A stretch of 7,061 nt of DNA from Bradyrhizobiaceae bacterium. Lineage in GTDB: Bacteria; Pseudomonadota; Alphaproteobacteria; Rhizobiales; Xanthobacteraceae. The position numbers and the translations under genes were made by a program. The stretch spans positions 1 through 7,061 of the forward strand of contig JAEULX010000123.1 in NCBI GenBank assembly GCA_016793685.1, read 5' to 3'. Positions 1 to 7,061 of this stretch are shown piece by piece (position 1 is the stretch's first letter; each line of letters opens with the position of its first letter). The notes beneath the pieces are model-generated. The model saw nothing but the letters and a program-made list of their open reading frames with translations, searched no databases and was not told the origin of the DNA.

Positions 1-3021
<3,021 letters not shown>

Positions 3022-3051
3022 CGTCACTAACCGTTCCTGCGTATCGCGCGC

Positions 3052-3966
3052 CTACGCCGCTGCCCGCGCCTCGTCCGGCCGCAGGCCGAGCAGATGGCAG
3101 ATGGCATAGACGAGGTCGGCGCGATTCATGGTGTAGAAGTGGAAGTCGCGGACGCCACGGTCGACGAGGTCGAACACCTGTTCGGCGGCGACGGCGGCGG
3201 CGATCAGCTTGCGGGTCGCCACGTCGTCGTCGAGGCCGGCGAAGCGGTCGGCGAGCCAGGGCGGAATCGAAGCGCCGCAACGCAAGGCGAAGGCGCGCGT
3301 CTGATTGAAGTTCTGCACCGGGAGAATTCCGGGCACGATCGGAAGGCTGATTCCGCGCGCGTGTACGCGGTCGAGATAGCGGAAATAAAGGTCGTTATCG
3401 AAAAAGAACTGGGTGATGGCGCGATTGGCGCCGGCGTCGATCTTGGCCTCGAGCATGTCGATATCGGCGTCGACCGACGGGCTGTCCGGATGCTTTTCGG
3501 GGTAGGCGGCGACCGACACTTCGATCGGCGCGATCCGCTTGATGCCGGCGGTAAGGTCGGCAGCGTTGCGATAGCCGCCCGGATGCGGGGCGTAGCGTTC
3601 GCCGGGGCCGCCGACCGCGTCGCCGCGCAACGCCACGATATGGCGCACGCCCGCGGCGACGTAGGCGCGGATCACGTCGTCCACGTCCTCGCGCGTTGCG
3701 GCGACGCAGGTGAGGTGCGCCGCGGGGACGAGGTCGGTTTCGGCCAACAGGCGATTGACCGTCGAGTGGGTGCGTTCGCGCGTCGAGCCGCCGGCTCCGT
3801 AAGTGACGGAGACGAAGGAGGGATGGAGCGGATGCAGCCGCTCGATCGAATCCCACAGCGTCTTCTCCATCTCTTCCGTCTTGGGCGGGAAGAACTCGAA
3901 CGACACGCGGATACCGGTCCGTTGGCGCGGAAACCGGCTGGGCCGTTCCTGTGCCGCCTTGTCCAT
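3052..3966 (-). CDS. metF: 5,10-methylenetetrahydrofolate reductase MetF
   Basis: FAD-dependent cytosolic enzyme that reduces 5,10-methylene-THF to 5-methyl-THF, the methyl donor for the neighbouring MetH. It is 304 residues long, close to the usual bacterial length of about 290-310, and forms a single TIM-barrel domain. Family motifs are intact: VSFEFFPPKT (21-30) with the catalytic-type E24; VTYGAGGST (54-62); VALRGD (111-116) with the flavin-site D116; AYPEKHP (154-160); ITQFFFD (184-190); VPGILP (211-216); FHFYTMNRA (275-283) near the end. The ATG at 3966 is chosen because it is preceded by a strong Shine-Dalgarno GGGAGG (3974-3979) seven bases upstream and shares one base with the stop of the regulator gene (TGATG). 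The open frame continues upstream of this ATG, but that part is an antiparallel shadow of the regulator gene. Cotranscription with the regulator and metH is inferred from spacing. Confidence 0.97.
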   Translation of the reverse strand: MDKAAQERPSRFPRQRTGIRVSFEFFPPKTEEMEKTLWDSIERLHPLHPSFVSVTYGAGGSTRERTHSTVNRLLAETDLVPAAHLTCVAATREDVDDVIRAYVAAGVRHIVALRGDAVGGPGERYAPHPGGYRNAADLTAGIKRIAPIEVSVAAYPEKHPDSPSVDADIDMLEAKIDAGANRAITQFFFDNDLYFRYLDRVHARGISLPIVPGILPVQNFNQTRAFALRCGASIPPWLADRFAGLDDDVATRKLIAAAVAAEQVFDLVDRGVRDFHFYTMNRADLVYAICHLLGLRPDEARAAA

Positions 3967-4949
3967 CAAGCCACCTCCCGTGCCGATGCCGCCAGCGCGA
4001 CGCGCCGGTCGCGACCACGCCATAGTGATACGGCGATCTTGCCTTCCGAGCCGTGCTCGGGGGGCAGATTGCGATACAGAACCGGTTCCAGACCCGCCTG
4101 TTCCAGCCACTGCGTCACGGTCTCGCTCGAAAAACCGAGGCGCCGGTGCGCATGCTGCTCGCGCAGGAACTCGAACTCGTGCGGGGCGAAGTCGACGACG
4201 AGGAGCCGCCCGTGCGGACGCAGCAGGCGCGCCGCATCGCGGATCGCGCGCGCGCCGTCGTCGAGAAAATGCAGGACCTGGTGAAAAATGACGATGTCGA
4301 ATGAATCCGGCGGCATCGCCAGATCGAAAACGTCGCCATGCCGCACGGTGCAGTGCTTGAGCCCGGCGCGGTCGAGCCGCCCCTGGGCGAGCGCCAGCAT
4401 GTCGCGCGACAGATCGATTCCTACGCCCCGCTCGATCTGCGGTCCGAGCAATTCGAGCATGCGCCCCGTTCCCGTGCCGAGATCGAGCAACGAATGAAAC
4501 GGCCGGTCCGCGAGCGCGGCCAGGATTGCTCTTTCCACCGCTTCGTCGGCGACATGCAGGCGGCGGATGCGATCCCACTCGGCGGCATGGCGGCGGAAGT
4601 AATCCTGCGCCGCGCGCACGCGGGCGGCGCGGACGGCGGCCAGCCGTTCGCGGTCGCGCGCGAGGATGCGGTCGTTGGGATCGAGCCGGGCGATCAGCGC
4701 GCGCGCCAACTCGGCGGCTTCGCCTTGTTCGGCGAGGCGGAAGAACGCCCAGGAGCCTTCGCGAAACCGCTCGACCATCCGCGCCTCGGCGAGCAACCGG
4801 AGGTGCCGCGAAATCCGCGGCTGCGATTGCCGCAGTATGTCGGTCAGATCGGACACCGTCAGCTCGTTCTCGGCGAGCAATGCGAGAACGCGCATGCGGG
4901 TTTCTTCCGCGGCGGCCTTCAACGCCGTATTGAAATCTTCGAAGATCAA
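3966..4949 (-). CDS. ArsR-family HTH regulator fused to SAM-dependent methyltransferase (SahR-like candidate)
   Basis: Two-domain protein of 327 residues from the chosen TTG. Residues 1-80 are an ArsR-type winged helix with recognition region TVSDLTDILRQSQPRISRHL (31-50) and wing GSWAFFRL (65-72). Residues about 110-310 are a class I methyltransferase: motif I DLGTGTGRM (156-164), acidic D179 in GVGIDLS, GDVFDL (205-210), FHQVLHFL (222-229) and LLRPHGRLLVVDF (242-254). The ArsR metal-site position reads ELTVSDL (29-35), with Thr and Ser where arsenic sensors have ELCVCDL cysteines, so this is not a typical arsenic sensor. As first gene of the metF-metH operon it probably controls methionine-cycle genes, with the C-terminal domain binding SAM or SAH; whether it also methylates a substrate is unknown. 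The TTG at 4949 gives the expected start (IFEDFNTALKAAAEETR) and has AGGG (4958-4961) eight bases upstream. An in-frame ATG at 5108 would put non-conserved residues across the promoter and palindrome and was not used. Confidence 0.85.
   Translation of the reverse strand: MIFEDFNTALKAAAEETRMRVLALLAENELTVSDLTDILRQSQPRISRHLRLLAEARMVERFREGSWAFFRLAEQGEAAELARALIARLDPNDRILARDRERLAAVRAARVRAAQDYFRRHAAEWDRIRRLHVADEAVERAILAALADRPFHSLLDLGTGTGRMLELLGPQIERGVGIDLSRDMLALAQGRLDRAGLKHCTVRHGDVFDLAMPPDSFDIVIFHQVLHFLDDGARAIRDAARLLRPHGRLLVVDFAPHEFEFLREQHAHRRLGFSSETVTQWLEQAGLEPVLYRNLPPEHGSEGKIAVSLWRGRDRRVALAASAREVA
3974..3979 (-). promoter_or_regulatory. Shine-Dalgarno of metF inside the end of the regulator gene
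   Basis: On the minus strand GGGAGG lies seven bases before the metF ATG, within the last codons of the upstream regulator gene, whose TGA overlaps that ATG by one base. It fixes the metF start and suggests translational coupling of the two genes. Confidence 0.7.
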
Positions 4950-4957
4950 GCGTTCAT

Positions 4958-4961
4958 CCCT
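4958..4961 (-). promoter_or_regulatory. Shine-Dalgarno-like AGGG deciding the TTG start of the regulator gene
   Basis: AGGG on the minus strand sits eight bases before TTG (4949). There is no in-frame ATG or GTG near the conserved IFEDFNTAL start, so this site is the main sequence support for a TTG start. The match to the anti-SD is only partial. Confidence 0.45.
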
Positions 4962-4979
4962 GAGCAGACACCGTCTCTC
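4962..4979 (-). promoter_or_regulatory. Small leader hairpin directly upstream of the regulator's ribosome binding site
   Basis: The minus-strand sequence GAGAGACGGTGTCTGCTC can fold into GAG-AGAC / GTCT-(G bulge)-CTC with a GGT loop. It abuts the AGGG at 4958-4961. A competing hairpin, CTCG/CGAG, can form just upstream. I recognise no SAM or SAH riboswitch class here; the leader is too short for most. A role in translation is only a possibility. Confidence 0.25.
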
Positions 4980-4996
4980 GGAGCGTCGAGGCCGAT

Positions 4997-5012
4997 ATAA
5001 AGATATGCTTAT
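4997..5012 (-). promoter_or_regulatory. AT-rich imperfect palindrome, candidate operator of the ArsR-type regulator
   Basis: On the plus strand the sequence is ataaagatatgcttat, symmetric as ATAA-N2-ATAT-N2-TTAT (12 of 16 positions match its reverse complement). It is an AT island in very GC-rich surroundings, 48 bases upstream of the regulator's TTG start, and overlaps the -10 region of the proposed promoter. The position fits repression of the regulator-metF-metH operon by its own first product. ArsR-family dimers bind short palindromes of this type. From memory, unchecked, it resembles sites proposed for alphaproteobacterial SahR. Confidence 0.5.
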
Positions 5013-5034
5013 GCCGTTAATCAGGCTTTGGCAA
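5006..5034 (-). promoter_or_regulatory. Possible sigma-70-type promoter of the regulator-metF-metH operon
   Basis: On the minus strand TTGCCA (5029-5034) is followed after 17 bases by TAAGCA (5006-5011). The -35 is a good match and the -10 is poor, as expected for a weak or activator/repressor-controlled promoter. The candidate operator 4997-5012 covers the -10. The exact -10 is uncertain because the adjacent TATCTT and TATATC stretches are also AT-rich. Confidence 0.3.
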
Positions 5035-5103
5035 GCGCGTGTCCGCGAGGAAATCGGGCAGTCGCCGGCGCGCGATGCGATCGGTTTTTCGCACCGGAAA
5101 AAT

Positions 5104-5112
5104 TGCAATAAT
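5104..5112 (+). promoter_or_regulatory. Extended -10 promoter for the TrmO-like gene
   Basis: TGC followed by AATAAT (5107-5112) matches an extended -10 element, five of six positions of TATAAT. It would place transcription start near 5119, giving a leader of about 20 bases before the ATG at 5138. No good -35 is visible (only a T-run at 5085-5089), which an extended -10 can tolerate. Confidence 0.35.
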
Positions 5113-5137
5113 CGTTTGGATAGAACAGGTTGACGAC

Positions 5138-5653
5138 ATGTCAGACCCTCAGGACGCCGGCGTCGACTTCGACATTCGTCCCGGCGAAGTCACAACCGAA
5201 CTGCCGGAGACGTTCGACGCGGGCCTGTATTTCATCGGCCGCATCCGCACGCCATGGACGCGACGCGAAGACTGCCCGAAAAACGCGCGCGAATCGGACG
5301 CGGTCTGCACCATCGACGTCGAAGCGCGCTTTGCGCCCGCGCTCGCCGGCGTCGAGAGCTGCACCCATCTTCTCGCGCTGTACTGGATGCACCGGGCGCG
5401 GCGCGACCTCGTGCTCCAGATGCCGCGCCATTACGGCAAGCAGCGCGGAACGTTTGCGCTGCGCTCGCCGGTCCGCCCCAACCCGATCGCGGCGAGCGTG
5501 GTGAAGCTTGTCGCCATCGAAGGCGCGCGCCTCTCGGTGATCGGCCTCGATTGTCTCGACGGCACGCCGCTTCTCGACATCAAGCCTTATTTCGCCTCGA
5601 CCGACGCGGTTAGCGATGCGGTGGTCGGCTGGCACGTCGCGCAGAAGGGCTGA
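5138..5653 (+). CDS. TrmO/TsaA-family (UPF0066) SAM-dependent methyltransferase, short form
   Basis: A 171-residue protein of the TrmO (YaeB/TsaA, VirR-like beta-barrel) family. In E. coli TrmO uses SAM to N6-methylate the t6A base at position 37 of certain tRNAs. Visible hallmarks: the FIGRIRTPW strand (31-39), HLLALYWMHRARRD (76-89), the family signature RGTFALRSPVRPNPIAAS (106-123) and the C-terminal LDGTPLLDIKPYF (148-160). E. coli TrmO is about 235 residues with an extra C-terminal domain; this protein ends after the core barrel, as many short bacterial and archaeal homologues do, so its substrate may differ and tRNA methylation is inferred from the family only. ATG 5138 has AGG (5127-5129) eight bases upstream. 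The gene is single, divergent from the methionine operon and convergent with the TauE-like gene. It is another SAM user beside SAM-cycle genes, which may be coincidence. Confidence 0.85.
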   Translation: MSDPQDAGVDFDIRPGEVTTELPETFDAGLYFIGRIRTPWTRREDCPKNARESDAVCTIDVEARFAPALAGVESCTHLLALYWMHRARRDLVLQMPRHYGKQRGTFALRSPVRPNPIAASVVKLVAIEGARLSVIGLDCLDGTPLLDIKPYFASTDAVSDAVVGWHVAQKG

Positions 5654-5671
5654 ACGGCGCGGCGCCGGCGT

Positions 5672-5700
5672 TGCGACGCGAACCCAGCTCGCGCGTCGCA
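5672..5700. terminator. GC-rich hairpin between convergent genes, possible bidirectional terminator
   Basis: TGCGACGCG (5672-5680) and CGCGTCGCA (5692-5700) form a perfect 9-bp stem with an 11-base loop, in the 66-base gap between the stop codons of the TrmO-like gene (5653) and the TauE-like gene (5720). Neither strand has a U-tract after the stem, so it is not a canonical intrinsic terminator; it may protect 3' ends or pause transcription. The rest of the gap is GC-rich and shows nothing else. Confidence 0.4.
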
Positions 5701-5719
5701 GGCGGACGAAACAGCGCAC

Positions 5720-6466
5720 TCAATAAAGCACGCGCAGCGCAAGGTGCCCGCCCAGGATCAGAAGGCCGAGATAGAAGCAGAACTGGAAGACGGCAGGCTT
5801 CACCCGCCCGCGCAACCACTGTCCCGCGACCATCCCCACGAGCGCCGGCACGATCTGCAGTCCGGATACGCCGACCACGGCCAAGGGAAACGCGCCTCCG
5901 CGGGTCAGGATCGCCGCCAGCGCGAGCGTGGAGACGGTGAAGGAAAGGCCCAGCGCCTGCACCAGCTCGTCGCGCGGCAGCCCGATCGCCTGCAGGTAAG
6001 GCACCGCGGGAATCGCGAATACGCCGGTGCCGGCAGTGACAAGGCCGGTGACGATGCCGGCCAGCGGCGCAAGCCATGGCTCCATATACGGGGGAATTTT
6101 GAAACGCACCGAGCCGAGGCCGAGAGCGGCATAGATCATGAGGGCAACGCCGAGCGCGGCGACGGCGACGTTGGCATTGCCGCTGGTCAGAAAATTAGCC
6201 CCCGCCGCGGTGCCGGCGACGATGCCGAGCATCATCGGCCACAGCCGGCGCAGCAGGGGCCGGAAGTGTGCGCCGGCCAGCATTTGCCAGACATTGGTGA
6301 CGATGGAAGGCGCAATCAGCAGGGCCGCGGCCTCGGCGGGCGCCATGAAAAGCACCAGCAGCCCGACCGCGATTGTCGGCAGACCGAGGCCGATCACGCC
6401 CTTGACGAATCCGGCGAGGAAGAAAATCGGCGTAGCGAGCAGCAAAGTCGGCAGCATGTCGTGCAC
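5720..6466 (-). CDS. TauE/SafE (DUF81) family membrane permease, putative anion exporter
   Basis: An integral membrane protein of 248 residues, the usual length for this family, with about eight hydrophobic segments. It shows the two-fold repeat: the N-terminal motif GFVKGVIGLGLP (19-30) and the equivalent second-half motif GIVTGLVTAGTGVFAIPAV (137-155), both glycine-rich and typical of TauE/SafE proteins. Studied members export sulfite, sulfoacetate or related organic anions, but the family is broad, so the substrate here is unknown. It starts just after the EamA transporter gene ends (TGA at 6477-6479), so the pair is probably cotranscribed. The frame opens at GTG 6472, but GAGG, which overlaps the upstream stop, lies only two bases from that codon and eight bases from the GTG at 6466; the latter is chosen. 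An ATG at 6457 is a third option, with poorer spacing. Confidence 0.85.
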   Translation of the reverse strand: MHDMLPTLLLATPIFFLAGFVKGVIGLGLPTIAVGLLVLFMAPAEAAALLIAPSIVTNVWQMLAGAHFRPLLRRLWPMMLGIVAGTAAGANFLTSGNANVAVAALGVALMIYAALGLGSVRFKIPPYMEPWLAPLAGIVTGLVTAGTGVFAIPAVPYLQAIGLPRDELVQALGLSFTVSTLALAAILTRGGAFPLAVVGVSGLQIVPALVGMVAGQWLRGRVKPAVFQFCFYLGLLILGGHLALRVLY

Positions 6467-6476
6467 GGTCACGTCC

Positions 6477-7061
6477 TCATGCGGTCACCGCTACCGGTCT
6501 TTTCGGCAGGGTCATTGCTGCGACGCCGGCGGCGACGCAGGCGAGCCCGATCCACGCGCTCGGGGCGAGGCGTTCTCCGAGAAACAAAACGCCGATGAAA
6601 ACCCCGATCGGCACTCGCAGATAGGCTTGCGCGGTCGCGCCGACCGAACCAAGCGTCACGATCAGCCGAAAATAGATGACGAATGCGAGCGCGGTGGAGA
6701 ACACGGAAAGCGCAAGCAGCGCCAGCATGGAGGCTTCCGACGGCGCGAGCGTCCAAGGGCGATCGATGACGAGGCTCACTGGAACGAGCATGCATGCGCT
6801 GCAGATCAGCGATCCCGTCGCGGGAATGAGGGGATTGTGACCGGCAAAGGTCTTTCCGGCGATCGCCGCGCCAGCATAGCACAGCGTCGCAGCGACAATG
6901 GCGAGTTGGCCGATCAAGTTGCTGCCGAGCCCATGGACAGCCTGCGCGCCGACGATCAGCCCGACGCCGAGAATGCCGGACGCGACGCCCAGCGCCATGC
7001 GCAGGCTCGTCGGCTCATGACGTGTGATCGCCCACGTCATGAGAAAGGCGAACACCGGCGA
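6477..7061 (-). CDS. EamA/DMT-family transporter (N-terminus cut by window edge)
   Basis: The last 194 residues of a drug/metabolite transporter of the ten-helix EamA type; full members are about 290-300 residues, so about 100 are missing beyond the right edge. The visible part begins near the end of the first EamA repeat (SPVFAFLMTW, then LGVASGILGVGLIVGAQ) and contains the whole second repeat, with the conserved pattern ALAFVIYFRLIVTLGSVGAT followed by GVFIGVLFLGERL, ending in a short basic tail (LPKRPVAVTA). A GTG at 7055 opens the frame inside the window, but it falls inside a conserved helix and the frame stays open to the edge (TCG CCG before it), so it is not the true start. EamA proteins move amino acids, metabolites or drugs across the inner membrane; the substrate cannot be told here. 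Cotranscribed with the TauE/SafE-like gene downstream. Confidence 0.88.
   Translation of the reverse strand, partial: SPVFAFLMTWAITRHEPTSLRMALGVASGILGVGLIVGAQAVHGLGSNLIGQLAIVAATLCYAGAAIAGKTFAGHNPLIPATGSLICSACMLVPVSLVIDRPWTLAPSEASMLALLALSVFSTALAFVIYFRLIVTLGSVGATAQAYLRVPIGVFIGVLFLGERLAPSAWIGLACVAAGVAAMTLPKRPVAVTA

Noticed and set aside
3094..4284. Plus-strand open frame of 396 codons opposite metF and the regulator
   Set aside because: Low-complexity composition with no family motifs; it spans two well-supported minus-strand genes and their junction.
3967..4578. N-terminal extension of the metF frame upstream of its ATG
   Set aside because: It overlaps the methyltransferase gene in another frame, is Arg/Ala/Pro-rich without domain character, and the ATG at 3966 has a strong Shine-Dalgarno and gives the normal MetF length.
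3966..4949. Arsenic resistance regulator or ArsM-like arsenite methyltransferase
   Set aside because: The ArsR metal-site cysteines are absent, the methyltransferase domain shows no ArsM cysteine set, and no arsenic genes are nearby; the metF-metH context fits better.
4946..4957. Three-codon minus-strand mini-ORF (ATG AAC GCT TGA) whose stop overlaps the regulator TTG
   Set aside because: The AGGG is directly against its ATG, too close to serve as its ribosome binding site; a chance occurrence is more likely.
4950..5108. Longer regulator protein starting at the in-frame ATG 5108
   Set aside because: The extra 53 residues look unlike ArsR proteins, cover the promoter and palindrome, and the conserved start lies at the TTG with an SD-like AGGG.
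4950..5137. SAM or SAH riboswitch before the methionine operon
   Set aside because: The leader between the likely transcription start and the TTG is only about 50 bases, and I see no conserved SAM-II or SAH riboswitch core.

Overview
The window is GC-rich, densely coding bacterial DNA. Protein content and gene order suggest an alphaproteobacterium, probably of the Hyphomicrobiales (Rhizobiales) group: an ArsR-type regulator fused to a methyltransferase, followed by metF and metH, is an arrangement I associate with that group. This assignment comes from recognition, not from a search.

Right-to-left, the minus strand from about 4949 to 1 carries a three-gene methionine-cycle operon. An ArsR-HTH/SAM-methyltransferase fusion (start about 4949) overlaps metF by one base (TGATG), and metF is followed after 30 bases by metH, which runs off the left edge. 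MetF reduces methylene-THF to methyl-THF. MetH uses methyl-THF and cobalamin to turn homocysteine into methionine. The fusion protein probably senses SAM or SAH and controls the operon. MetH reads without interruption for 1007 codons; only roughly the last 220 to 250 residues, most of the reactivation domain, are missing.

The 188-base gap 4950-5137 is divergent. Towards the operon it holds a weak promoter, an AT-rich imperfect palindrome (4997-5012) that could be the operator, and a small leader hairpin next to the ribosome binding site. Towards the plus strand it holds an extended -10 promoter for a short TrmO/TsaA-type methyltransferase gene (5138-5653).

That gene converges on a second minus-strand pair: an EamA-type drug/metabolite transporter (cut by the right edge) followed four to ten bases later by a TauE/SafE-type membrane permease. 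A GC-rich hairpin without a U-tract lies in the 66-base gap between the converging genes. There are no RNA genes, insertion sequences, CRISPR arrays or gene-free stretches over 300 bases. The window is mainly housekeeping. Its most interesting part is the putative SAM/SAH-responsive autoregulatory control of the regulator-metF-metH operon.
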